Assembly: GCA_944474755.1 (NCBI GenBank)
Contig: OX104111.1
Span: 95,398,805 to 95,462,804 of the forward strand
Direction: 5' to 3'
DNA length: 64,000 nt
DNA from: Limnoperna fortunei
Taxonomy: Eukaryota > Mollusca > Bivalvia > Mytilida > Modiolidae
Part shown: piece by piece, positions 34,356 to 45,399 of the stretch
Layout of the letters: the number at the start of each line of letters is the position of its first letter
Numbering within the stretch: the stretch's first letter is position 1
Notes under the pieces: generated by a model
What the model was told of the DNA's origin: nothing
Database searches by the model: none
What the model saw: only the letters and a program-made list of their open reading frames with translations
Position numbers and translations under genes: made by a program

Positions 34356-34564
34356 AAAATCCAAAAACAACAAGAAAAATAATTAAACTTATATAAAATA
34401 AGAAAAATGTGGAACAAAAATGAAAATCAATAGTTAAAACAGATTTCAGTTATTGTACGAAGTATTGACATAAGGGCAGACGATCGAATAATTATCATCT
34501 AATATGGGGCACACAAATTTACTTCAACTATCTGTACATTAAGATTTTTGTCTTTTAATTAGAT

Positions 34565-34827
34565 GTTTGTTTGTTTGATAGTGTTTAACGCCACTTTCAG
34601 CAATTTTTCAGCTATATCATGGCGTCCAGTTTTTATTGGGGGAGGAAGCCGGAGTACCCGGAGAAAACCCCCGACCTGCGGTAGGAAAACTGGCAATCCT
34701 TGTCAATTAAAATTGGAGTCGAGTTCACCCTGCCTGCAGTGAGAATCGAACCCGCAATCTCAGTGTTGACAGACCACGTGATCAATAGTAGACGAACTAC
34801 ATTGACCACTCGGCCACCGAGGCCCCT
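34565..34827 (-). mobile_element. Full-length tRNA-derived SINE with 14-bp TSD
   Basis: Read on the minus strand it starts with a tRNA-like head: A box TGGCCGAGTGG and B box GGTTCGATTC, spaced as in a tRNA. A conserved non-tRNA body follows (Gly/Pro-rich 'gggggttttctccgggtact') and it ends in an (ACAA)n-type tail. It is flanked by perfect copies of TCTTTTAATTAGAT at 34,551-34,564 and 34,828-34,841. It has no coding capacity and would depend on a partner LINE. It is the master-like copy for the truncated SINEs at 181, 5,470, 9,310, 29,140, 38,870 and 55,680. Confidence 0.92.
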
Positions 34828-35419
34828 TCTTTTAATTAGATATTCAATAATCGGGGCAAAGTTTTTAGACGTGGTTGTGCTATATATTTAGAAATTATAC
34901 ATGTTTATTTCGACTGTGGCTTATGCCTTAATCCAGGGTTAATAATCCTATTTGGTGGCTCTATGCAATAATTACAGAACTGGCGATATATCTAAATATA
35001 TCGTTATATTTTTTTCACTTGGAACTTCGAAAAAGGGGTATAACACACATAAAGCTAAATTTAATTAAAATTGGAATTATAGAAATTGAACCTTAAAGTT
35101 TAGAAATGATTTTCCTCTTTTTAATTCAATGTTTGGTACCATTGTACCACATTACCCACTTTAAAATGTCCCACTATAAAGACTGACTGGAAAAAATTTA
35201 TTCTTTTACAGATATTCCATACATTTCACAATATCGAACTCATAGACAAACGCAGTTACAATCAAACTCAGAAACAGGAGACAAAATATAGACTGTTTGC
35301 TCATGGTGTCATGTTACCCCTTCAAAAGTTTCTGGTTACCTTTTATGAGACGCCATCGTACTATTTATTCCCTATTTTTGATAATAAGTATTAGATTTTT
35401 TATTCATTTTCCGAATAAA

Positions 35420-35730
35420 TGTTCGCTTTACGTCAAACGAGCAGTATTTCAGCTTTATTCAGAACAAGAAGTTAACAAATAATAAATAATTTCAGGAAAG
35501 ATAAAACAAAGGGCAAAATGTTTAATGCCTATGGAAAATTACAACTAGCCTACTCTCATCTACAGTAGTGGTCTTCAGTGTTCAAGAAGCGTAACACCTT
35601 ACCCACTGAAATCCGCAGTCTGGCTTTTCGTATTATTACCCGACAATCCCAACGAGAGGGCTTCTTATATCCGCAGCTCTTTGGGTCGAGCACTGTGAAC
35701 CCTCACACTATAATCCCAATCGATTTTTAT
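35420..35730 (-). repeat. 409-bp-type retroelement copy
   Basis: Minus-strand copy with 'agcagtatttcagctttatt', 'agcctactctcatctaca' and 'gggtcgagcactgtgaaccc'. A deletion removes part of the 'ccacctggggatgc' core relative to its duplicate at 52,180-52,530. Confidence 0.65.
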
Positions 35731-35739
35731 ATAATCCTT

Positions 35740-36430
35740 TTTTATTTACTCTGATATCAAAACAACTACATTATTTTTCATACAAAAATTCAAATTTTAA
35801 TTCTAAGTCATTTTGAGTCAATATCAATTTTTAATATCTAAAAATTGATTTTCTGAAATCAAAAAATGCATTTTTGATATACTACATTGTTTTACATTTT
35901 ACTGCCAGAAAAAGCTTGCTCCTATACAAGGACATATTCAGTTATTAAGACGGGAGAGTTATAGACAAGAATACTTGGCTTATTAAAGCAGGATAAATTG
36001 ACATGATATGTCGGAACAAAATTTTCTGTGCTATTTACCATCGACTTTGACTAAAATTCGGCTTTGGAAGAAATCAATGTACAAGCAAGCCATATTATAA
36101 AGCACAAATTAGTTCTTAATCTCAATTATGTTCTTTTATCAAAAATTAGATTTTTATATCAATTATATATTTTTGTATATGAAAAAGTTTTAGATATAAA
36201 AATACTCGGTATTTTGTTATATCGGAACATCGATTATTGGATTTAAATAATATAATTTTTGATATCAAAAAATGATTTTTTGGTGTTAAAAATGGAATTC
36301 TCGATATTTAGAAATATAAAATATCTTCTGTTACATAAAAGCTAATTTCTGAAAAATATAATTAATGATATTAAAAGATAATATTTCCGATATAGCAAAT
36401 AATTCGTGATATAAAAAAATTAATATCTAA
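35740..36430. repeat. AT-rich block of GATATC/GATATT-type motifs
   Basis: Dozens of short self-complementary gatatt/gatatc/aatatc motifs such as 'ttttgatatcaaaaaatg' and 'gatattaaaagataatattt'. Paralogous blocks lie at about 24,640, 46,330, 52,540 and 60,580, and a shorter one at 16,930. Confidence 0.6.
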
Positions 36431-37700
36431 AAATATTTTTTGATATTGATATAGTAGTGAATATATAGTAAAACAGCGCCTAATAATTTTGTTCGATTGT
36501 GAAAATGATAACGAGGAAAAGTTCACAACCACTCTTTGCACAGGGAAGAAAAGGTATGATTTATATATAAAGCCAAATAATATTTAAAAATATTTCAGTA
36601 AAGATCCTATTTGAAAATAATATTATAGAATATTCACAGTAGTAAATTTTGGTATGTGAATCACAAGAATGACATGTCTTAGATTTTTGTTTATTTTCCT
36701 TAACTAGAAAGAAGGTTGAGGAATTTACACCTCGCCAAACCTGTTGAACAGGTTTTCTTGATAGTTCTCTATTTAAAGAATGCGTCGATAAATGTCGTTA
36801 GGAGTTGATGCGGGTAAAGTCTCGCGGTTTGTCTGAATACCAGTGAACGTTACGATAACAGACGAACGTTTGTAAACGCAATGTCTCTTTAGAAAAAAAA
36901 ACGCTGACTGTATGTATAGAATTCGTGTAGCAATGCCAACGACGATTTGTGACATGCTAACAACAAAGACATAGTATGATATATGGACGTGTTACTGTGG
37001 AAAAAATTCGTAATGACAAGGAACAATATGAGATAATATACAAAATACAAGCAAAATACTGAGCGAAAGGAGTGTGGACGGTGTCTTTTATGTTCTTAAT
37101 GCTTCGAGTCTCAATTACCCGTTTTTTCTGGATTTTCTTCCATAGCCTTTCACTTTCCCAAGTCAAACACAAACCAATGGGCTATTTATCCCATAGCTAG
37201 AATGATGAGTGCCGGGGCGTGTCCATACATCGTTAACCTTGAAGAGGCTTTGTACTGGCAATTAGAGATTTATCCACTCGACATTCCCTTTCACATATAA
37301 GACAGGCAGGCCAGTGGCATCTTCAGGTTAATCCCCACCACACTAGACGCTTATCACTACCCTGTGTCATGATTACAAACACACTTTAGATATTAGAAAT
37401 AACTTATAATAATTCGAATGATAAATAACTCCATATATTTCAGTTGCTTTTTTAAACTATTTAAAATCACACTGCATGGAATTTATGATTATTTTTATCT
37501 TTTCAAATTTATTTAGAAACCTAAAATTGCAGTCTATGAAAATCAGACTATCATGATGGTGAAACGGATTTTGAACACAGTCTAGAAAGGAGTCATAACA
37601 TTATAAAGAAAATTTTAAAGAAACACATGATCTTGAATTAAAAATAATTGATTCATAATCAAACAAAAGTGAAACCAAGATAAAACTGAATGTAAAGAAA

Positions 37701-38007
37701 ATGGCGTCTTCCAAAACTAGATGTTACCAAGACAACATACAAAATACTGATCTAAAGGAGGACTAGTTTAAAGACGAAAAACAAAATGTATTGAAGTACG
37801 GAAAAGGTAGTGATAGAAGAAATAGATATAAGACAAGCGAAAGTGAAAGTAGTTTTTGCCGTCAGACACAACATATATCAGAAAAAGAAAGTTTCGAATT
37901 CTTCTGGCAGCAGAACTCTCCTTTTAGTCAGTGATATATAAGTAAATTTACAGTTGATGGTATAACATTCAATTGTGCAGAGCAGTTTATGATGTAAAGT
38001 AAAGCAA
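37701..38007 (+). pseudogene. NADAR pseudogene exon 1
   Basis: Begins Met-Ala-Ser-Ser-Lys-Thr-Arg-Cys-Tyr. An in-frame TAG follows after about 20 codons. The NADAR part has two more nonsense changes (Trp to TGA in PFSQW; Tyr to TAA in QFMMY). The N-terminal linker is much shorter than in the intact gene. The donor GCAA|GTAAGA is kept. Confidence 0.88.
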
Positions 38008-38531
38008 GTAAGAGTAAATTGTTGTTGATTAAATATCTGATATATATTTGAAAAAAACATGGAATTTGAAATCCAACAGATTATATACATATATGTCGAA
38101 ACTAGAGACAAAATATTGTTGCGGAATTGGGCAAATTTAATTTTTACATTATAATTATTTACACCCAGGCTTTTACATTTCTGCTAAATGTGGAGTATTT
38201 ATTATTCTTAAGTTGTTTTCTGTATTAAAAGCAATACTTGTTTCTATAAAATTACACATGAAATTTCTCTGGTAATTACAAAATTATGTTACCAATAATA
38301 TACATGCAGCAGTCAACATCACAGCAATTACAGTTCGTACATATGTTTAATAATGTTGTATTGATTACAATGTGGCTATGTGGATATGTTATTGCTGTTT
38401 AATACGTAACCGAATCAGATGTACATTTAGGACTTCAGCTATGCAATTGTTTTTTCTGCAAAACTAAATTTCTATGCTCAAACATGATGTGTTTTAAAAA
38501 AATGTCGTTTTTGCATGAACCTGTATTGCAG

Positions 38532-38677
38532 GGTTATTTGGAGACTGCAGAAGACATTTTACGAGAAAGGGATCCTCGCAATCACAAACAGTTGGGTCGA
38601 AGGGTTCAAAACTTTGACCAAAAAAAGTGGGATGACCACAGCGTGGACATAGTAAAACTTGGCAATATGGCAAACGT
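38532..38677 (+). pseudogene. NADAR pseudogene exon 2
   Basis: Acceptor TTGCAG kept. It has lost 8 bp near GGAGA|CTGCAG relative to the intact exon, which shifts the frame. Downstream it reads RDPRNHKQLGRRVQNFDQKKW in the shifted frame. Confidence 0.85.
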
Positions 38678-38869
38678 ATGGTACTGAAAGGGTACAGAAT
38701 AAAGGCCAAAAAATGGTTTAAATAGTTGAAAGGAATAGAATAGATAATAATGTGGCAAAGTATAAGGAAGACAAACGGATGATAAGTAAATTTACAAATG
38801 CATAGGGATGCTGTTTGGAAAAAAACAATGCATAATTAAATAAAGATTGTTTGTTTGTATCTATTTACG

Positions 38870-39100
38870 GACTTTAAAGCCATTTAAGCAATATTTTACC
38901 TATCTCATGTCATCCTGATTTTATTGGTGGAGTAGGCCAGACTTCTCAATGAAAACCTCTAAACAGGAAGGAAAACTGGCGATAGTTCTCAGTTAAGGTG
39001 TGAGACGTGCACTCCCTAATCAAACATGCACTCTCAGTGTCAACATAAAGGTTATTAATAGTAGATTATGACTAACATTCGACCACCGAGACTTTTTATT
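38870..39100 (-). repeat. Old SINE copy in pseudogene intron 2
   Basis: 'ctcatgtcatcctgattttattggtgg' and 'acattcgaccaccgaga' mark the body and tRNA-like head. Paralogue at 55,675-55,910. Confidence 0.6.
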
Positions 39101-39299
39101 GTATATGGAAATATTAGAAAGGTAAGGGACGGCATATAAAAGAGCAAAATGGTATTCAAAAGACAAAGGGGTTGTATTTTAAAGGAAAATGACCGTATTG
39201 ACATTCAGTGCAATATCACAATTATATATTTGATGAGATGTGAAACTTTCGAATACAAATAATGTAATAAAATACATTAGCATATTTGATACAGAAATC

Positions 39300-39570
39300 A
39301 CTTAACATACTCCAATATTAAACTGCTGGACGGGTTTCCAGGACTCAACCCTCTTTGTACATTTAAGACCCCTTTTGTAAATTTCAACTGTGCGATTTGT
39401 AGCCTTTACAAAAGCATAAATTCTACTTCCCTACTTAACTCCCAATCGTTTCTGTGTCAGTTAATATTAAGCACACTACTGGCTGACCAAATATCCTATT
39501 TATTTATTTGTTTATTGTTAGTTAGTTAACACTCCACTACTGTCTCTAATTGCCTGGTTATGAACTTTCT
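39300..39570 (+). repeat. 409-bp-type retroelement relic
   Basis: Shares 'ctgctggacgggtttcca', 'aagaccccttttgtaaattt' and 'aattctacttccct' with the 41,100 element. Paralogue at 56,130-56,400. Confidence 0.5.
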
Positions 39571-39716
39571 CTGCACAACTTCTTGTAATTATGTAATCAG
39601 GTTTTCAGAACCAAAGTATCATATGTTCCTAATTATGGTATTGTGCACAAGAAATTGTTTAAATTGCTGAAATGTAAAATGAAAATCCTAAAGCTATTTT
39701 ATATCGTTTGTTTCAG

Positions 39717-40205
39717 TTTTCTCAGAAAAAGAAACTGTACAGCATTATGAAAACGACAGACCCAAAAATATTAGTGGATGCAAGTCCCCATGACAGAATA
39801 TGGGGAATTGGTTTGTCAGAAAATGATCCAAGAGCAAAACACAGAAGATCATGGGAAGGAAAAAACCTATTGGGGCAAGCCTTAACTGAAATACTCCATG
39901 ACTCGACGAGGAAGGAAAAGGAGGATCCCAATGCACTCGTTTTTTTCAGTACTAACCAAAGTTACGTCAACTCAAAAGATTCAATAGTTACAGAAATTAC
40001 CGATAACGACGCCAACCAGGATTCCAAGTGTATCAAACAAACAGAGAATAAAGACTGTACAAGCCATTATCCAGCATTAAAAGACAGAGAATACATTGTT
40101 GCCAGTCAAATCGAGAAAAATAATTCTCCTGATCTAGATTCAAGCTTAATAGATAAACAGACATCTTCTACTTCTCCGGCAAAATGCAAAACACCCAAAT
40201 CATAA
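39717..40205 (+). pseudogene. NADAR exon 3 with open reading frame (pseudogene locus)
   Basis: After TTTCAG it is open for 162 codons to TAA at 40,203-40,205. FSQKKKLYSIMKTTDPK and LVDASPHDRIWGIG (conserved Asp present) are followed by RRSWEGKNLLGQALTEILHD, then an acidic tail containing CIKQTENKDC. It is the best-kept part of a locus whose exons 1 and 2 are broken. An alternative is that it is still used as an alternative exon; nothing in the sequence proves that. Confidence 0.75.
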
Positions 40206-40483
40206 TAATCAGCGGGGATCTGCCGATGCTTCAATGCCAAAAAACAATGTCAACAAGAGCAATCACAACCCTCTTTTTTCGTCAGACTAATAATACAACG
40301 GAGACATTAAAATCCCTGCTACTAAAATTTGTATAAATCTTTTAAGGAGCAGACGTTTGCTGATACTAAAATACAAAATATAAGCACCAAACAAACCGAG
40401 CAAAACGACATAACTTACTCTCCTTATAAGCAAGTAAATTAGAACTTGTATTTGAAATGATTTCTTTTATTGTTTATTTGCAG

Positions 40484-40782
40484 GAGGACTATGCATTAAG
40501 GATTTGCCAGAGCATCAATTTAAAAAAAAACTTAGCAATGGCAATCCATTTGATTCTTTAGACCGCCAAAATGCAGACAATGGATCTGAGACATCAAAAT
40601 CCTTAACTGATGAAATATCTGGAAACGATTTAAAAGAGCAGATGTTCAATCACGAGCAAAGTAAATCTGATAAAGGAGAAACAAAAGTGGACAAAAATAC
40701 TGTTAAACCAATCGAACAACACCAACTGGCAATTCTGACCAGCAAGTTAATTCAGGTGTGCAAGAAAATTTTAACAATTTAA
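40484..40782 (+). pseudogene. NADAR tail exon
   Basis: Acceptor 'tatttgcag'. Reads LPEHQFKKKLSNGNPFDSLD, ENTVKPIEQHQ-like motifs and TAA at 40,780. Between 40,206 and 40,483 lies a decayed stretch of the longer tail. Confidence 0.65.
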
Positions 40783-41099
40783 TAAATTATAACCAAACAG
40801 AATACACAATAAAGTGAATACCATAGGAAATTTTTTTTTGGCATTTTAGGACTTGAAATTTTATAATATTAATATATTCAATCATTTCATCGTGTCAATC
40901 AAATTTCCCAATTGGATTTTATTGATATGTTTATAAAACAAAATTTGCTTATTATTCTTTTTTTTTAGAATTTGTTGCATTATAAATAAATTCCATATAC
41001 GCGAATATTTGTTTAGAATTTGCTCATATTTTAGAATAAAAAATAAATTAAAAATTATCGTGTAAAGGCGTTTGTTATTTAATTATATATAAACTGCTG

Positions 41100-41508
41100 G
41101 GACCATACTGGGAGGGTTCCCCGTACTCGACAGACAGGGCAGCCCAGCGCGTCCCCGGGTGGCGGATAGGTGAGACCCTCTCTTTGGGGGGTTGTAAGGT
41201 CATAATACGGAAAGCGTGACCGCGGACCGTAGTGGGTATCGTGCTTGGAGAGTGTCACGCTCTTTGCACGATAAAGACCCCTTTTGTCGATTTCGAAAAA
41301 GAGTAGGCTCATTGTAGCCGCTAGAAAAGGCTAAATTTTCCGCCCTTACCCAAAACGCCATACTTTTCCAGTGGCAGTCAAAATTGTATTCCCTGTGACC
41401 CATCCCACCCCCATTTTCCGATTATTTATTGTTTGTTAACTTGTTCCAGTCCTAAATATAGCTGAAATACTGCTCGCTGGACGTTAAGCAGACATCCAAT
41501 CAATCAAT
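41100..41508 (+). mobile_element. 409-bp non-autonomous retroelement with 15-bp TSD
   Basis: Flanked by perfect direct repeats ATATATAAACTGCTG (41,085-41,099 and 41,509-41,523) and ends in (ATCA)n, which is a retroposition signature. The paralogous position in the second segmental copy (about 57,880-57,890) shows a single 'atataaactgctg', the empty site. It contains the family core 'cgcgtccccgggtggcggat', 'ataaagaccccttttgtcga' and 'ctgaaatactgctcgctgga'. No coding capacity is credible. It could be a SINE without an obvious tRNA head or the 3' end of an RTE-type LINE. Confidence 0.85.
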
Positions 41509-41529
41509 ATATATAAACTGCTGAATTGG

Positions 41530-42210
41530 AACTGTTTGTTAAAAATTCCCTTTAACTTGGAGGATTTGTTTGACCTTATCGAAGAAGGCAAACTCCCAAA
41601 ATAATATCTTCTTTCTGAGGATAATATCAAGAAAACCGACTAAAAAACACGAACTTAAATCAAGTTATGATTACATACGAAAACAAACAACAACAAAAAA
41701 AAACAAAAACAAAACCACAAACACAACGTGAGTAACTTAACTAAATAAAAGCCACGAATGCACTAATGTGCACCTAACAAGTAAGCAGTAACTGCCTCTA
41801 AATAGACACGCGTCGAGTTATTCATTGTCATATCTAAGAAAAGTCAAATGCACGAAATTAACAATAAAGCTAAAGATTTCTAAATACTACATGGCTAATA
41901 GTAACTTACAATGACAACATTCAATTGCTAATAACAAAACAAATTTGAACCCTCAAATAAAACACTATCATATGATTCTATCGAGTTTATCAAAATAAAG
42001 TCTTTAGAAATGTGTGTCAAACACATTAGATTCCACTTGTGATTCTCAAAACTAAACGTGTTTATACCATGCAGAAGGCAAACAATAAAATTGATTATAA
42101 CCCATTACAATTGAAAACCCGGAAATAAACATCAAAACTGAGAAGTATAATAGTTTGCATTAGGGACATTTGTTGTAAGCATTACCAATAGTTAGAGCTA
42201 TGAACTTGCA
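41530..42210. other. Non-coding, part of the segmental duplication
   Basis: Aligns with 57,890-58,955 minus the 475-bp insertion there. Includes a poly-A/AAAC-rich tract at about 41,690-41,720. No gene. Confidence 0.6.
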
Positions 42211-42214
42211 GCCA

Positions 42215-42400
42215 TCTCGCCCAGAGACATTAGCAGACGCAAGTCCTTATGACAGAATGTGGAACTGGTTTGTCTGAAAATGATAATAAAGCAAAATAGA
42301 GAAATCATGTAAAGGAAAACACCTATCTGGCAAAACATTGACTTATATAAGTAACGATTTAAAGAGGGAAGAAACTTCCAGAAACCCCTAAGTATAGGCT
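42215..42400 (+). pseudogene. Isolated NADAR exon-3 relic
   Basis: Reads TLADASPYDRMW, then loses the frame, with CKGKHLSGKTLTYISNDLKR in a nearby frame. Corresponds to the ASPYDRIWG and GKNLLGQALT blocks. Duplicate at 58,965-59,130; older relative at 29,395. Confidence 0.7.
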
Positions 42401-42606
42401 GTTTCTGGTGTAGACATGGTGTACAAAAGAAAGACATTTCTAATGATAAAATTAAAAATACTCCAGATGCAGAAATTAAAAAGGGAGATGTATATTTTGT
42501 TCAAACAAATACCAAACAGCCGAAAACTAGGATACATAATAGCAATCATATCGAAAACGTATCAGATCCGAATTTATCGTGTGTTCTACTAATAGCCAAA
42601 GGGTGG

Positions 42607-45170
42607 TAAGTAAAAAGTAAAAATAAAAAGTCGACCAGTTATAATAACGTTATAATAACGTTGCAAATAAACTTTATCCGAAACTAAATAAATGAAGTTT
42701 CTTTATCAAACCTAATGAGAATACGCATTTTCTCAACTCAAATAATTAGAGACACTGCCAACATCAATACCCCCGGCCTGGAGATTCGCAAGATTCTTCT
42801 TATGGAAAACAAACTGAATAAAAAGTCTGTGCATGTTACTACCCAACAGTAAATGAAATTGGCAATATTGTGCTATTCAAATCACGAAAAAGTACTCCTG
42901 ATCTGGAAATAACCTTTAACGCCTAAAACATTCTCCTGTTTATAATGAACTATTAGTAATCAAGGAGTATGAAATTAATGAAGATTATTTGCCCCCCTTT
43001 GAAGTCATTATTAATAAAGCAATAGTCAGCAAAAGAGAAATTGAAAGTTTTGTACTGAAAGTTCAGGTATGGCATTAAGATAAACGGTGAAAATGGTTCT
43101 AAAAAGATTGGCACTATAATTGTATTGTAGCCGCTATACTAAGAGAATTGTTTCTCCTACCTAACTCTTCCTACTTTTGCTTATTCGGATATAATAATGT
43201 TCAAATGGCCAATCATGTTTTCCTAACTGATTATTTGTCTCATCTTGAATATAACTTATAATTAACTACTACTCGCTGGAAGTTAAGTTACTTTTCAATC
43301 AATCAAATAATTAATCAATCACTTGTAAACACTAGATGCAATATTATGGATGTTCTTATGATCAATTCCATTCTTTTTCAGAGCAAGGAAGTTTATTAAA
43401 TAACCGAAAGGATACTTCAGCAAGATATATGACAAGCTATGGGTCAGTAGTTTTGTCTATAACGTATTACAGAGGAAACAAACCCATAGAAAATTATAAA
43501 ATGGACACCAAATATCTGGGTCCAGCATTAAAAGGAAACTTCGCAAAAAAATGAAAATTTGATAGGTTATTCTTCAAATAAAGAGAAATATAATTGCCTT
43601 TTTTATGTTTTATTGTATTCTTTACCGTTAAGCTTCTAGAGTGGATTAAAGGTGGTAAAATTTTGTGTATAGGAGGCTGCCATATTGACAGTATTTTATC
43701 ATGTGACTGCATTTGTGACGTGATAAATGTAATTATCCAGTAAATATGATAAAAAATCCAGTTTAAAAATATGTTTTTCTGCTTTTGCTCTTTGAAGAAT
43801 ATTAATTTTAACCTGTCTTTATTTAACTCGGATAATTACCTAAAAAATAATTGTAATACAAGATATATTTGTATATTAATTTTTTAACATAAAACAAATT
43901 CCGTAGACAATTTTGCACGTCTTGAAACGCAGTTGTACCTGGGCGTAAAAATTTTACAGGGAAATCATTACTCGTTTTTGAAGGGTAATTAACAGAATAA
44001 GCAGGTAAACAAACAGGATGTTTATTGTAATTACTAGATCATTTGACGCCGAATTTGCAGTATGAATATTCGGACATTTTCAAAAGCTAATCAGATTGAA
44101 GGTTAATCACGTACTCCGAAATTAGATCGGCACGCCCACTCCTGCCAAGGGCAGGTATGATTTGAATACACCGAAGTGTCAGAACACAGGATGTATATAA
44201 GATTTCGAAAACCCTTAGATGCCATGTCAGAGGAAACGTAAAACTGACACGTGGACTCAAAATATACACATGCAAAATTTTGGAAAATATTACGCACACG
44301 CACAATAAATGTTACAATTATTAGTAATAATAATAAATGTACTTAACGTGAAGTGAAATTTTGATGCGCGAAAACAGGGTATTTAAAAATAATTCATTTA
44401 AATGACCGTTATTTCTAAAATTGTCAACTTCGCAAAGATTTTGTATACAAAAAGTTTCGTTCAATAAGTTGCATAATCTGATTAAGTTGAAAAAAGTAAT
44501 ACGAATAATTTTCAATTTAATTAATATTTATGGACAAAATTCAAACGAATATTCGACGAAAAATGAGGTAACCATACCATTAAACTATCCTCCATTTAAT
44601 TCTGCAAAATGATATTCGCATGAAGTTGTTGCTGCTGTGGACATTAAGTAGTTCTTTTTATTTGTAGAATAACATATCAAATTTTCATTTTTTCGCGAAG
44701 TTTCCCTATAATCATGTAGATAACGACATTACGAAAAAAAAAATCCCCAGCCATGACACACAAAACAAGTACATTATGTATATTAAATCAGATAAATTAA
44801 AATAAATCAAAACGCAGAAATGTCGAAGGATGGTAGATGTATTTCATGTACAATTCACCAACGACACTACCGACAAAAAGATAGAAAATGGCAGTGATTG
44901 CAAACCCATCTTAGACCAACATATCCGCATTCGTTAATCCACTTGTATGAAAATAAATATTCTGCAAAGGATTACGTCCTTAAACCAAATGTTGATAAAA
45001 ACATAAACATCAGCCCTTATCGCAGTAATGAGTCTCTCATTGGCATACCAATTTTATACTAAAATATCAGACCGTAATAATAAAATTCCGAAACTTGAAC
45101 AACAAGAAAATTTTAATTAAACTATATGTAATAAAAATAAAATGTGGAAATAATAAAAATCAATATTAAT
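42607..45170. other. Block present only in segmental copy 1
   Basis: About 2.5 kb that is deleted at about 59,440 in copy 2. It contains 42,950-44,940, homologous to 15,480-16,260. A 72-codon open frame (43,336-43,554) has no recognisable domain and its homologue at 15.9 kb is not open, so I do not call a gene. Confidence 0.5.
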
Positions 45171-45399
45171 GTTTATTTGAAAGTTTCGTATTTTACTAGT
45201 TTGTTTAAACAAATAAAAAGTTATTGTACGATGTTTTCACGTAAGAACGGATGAACATATAAATCACATATAAATCACCATTCCTCCAGTCTTCTACAAA
45301 TACAAATTAGCTATGGCTTTCAATATAAGATATTTTTTAATTTTGGTCTCTTCAATTAGAAAAACAATAATCAGCGCAACTGTTTCAAAAAGTGGTTGT

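Larger units (their letters stand above)
34880..37700 (+). other. 5' flank of NADAR pseudogene locus at 37.7 kb
   Basis: Non-coding unit-start block (34,880-35,260, also at 23,040, 45,400 and 59,640), then a 409-bp-element copy, the AT-rich gatatc block, the 'aaagtctcgcggtttgtctg' block (about 36,815), the 'ttttctggattttcttccatag' block (about 37,125) and a putative 5'-UTR exon. From about 35,321 it is duplicated at 52,081 onward. Confidence 0.65.

Noticed and set aside
34740..34827. Possible tRNA gene on the minus strand
   Set aside because: A and B boxes are present, but the sequence continues as a SINE with tail and target-site duplications, and the cloverleaf pairing is poor.
43336..43554. 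72-codon open frame as a small gene
   Set aside because: No motif recognised; the homologous stretch near 15.9 kb is not open, and the block is deleted from segmental copy 2.
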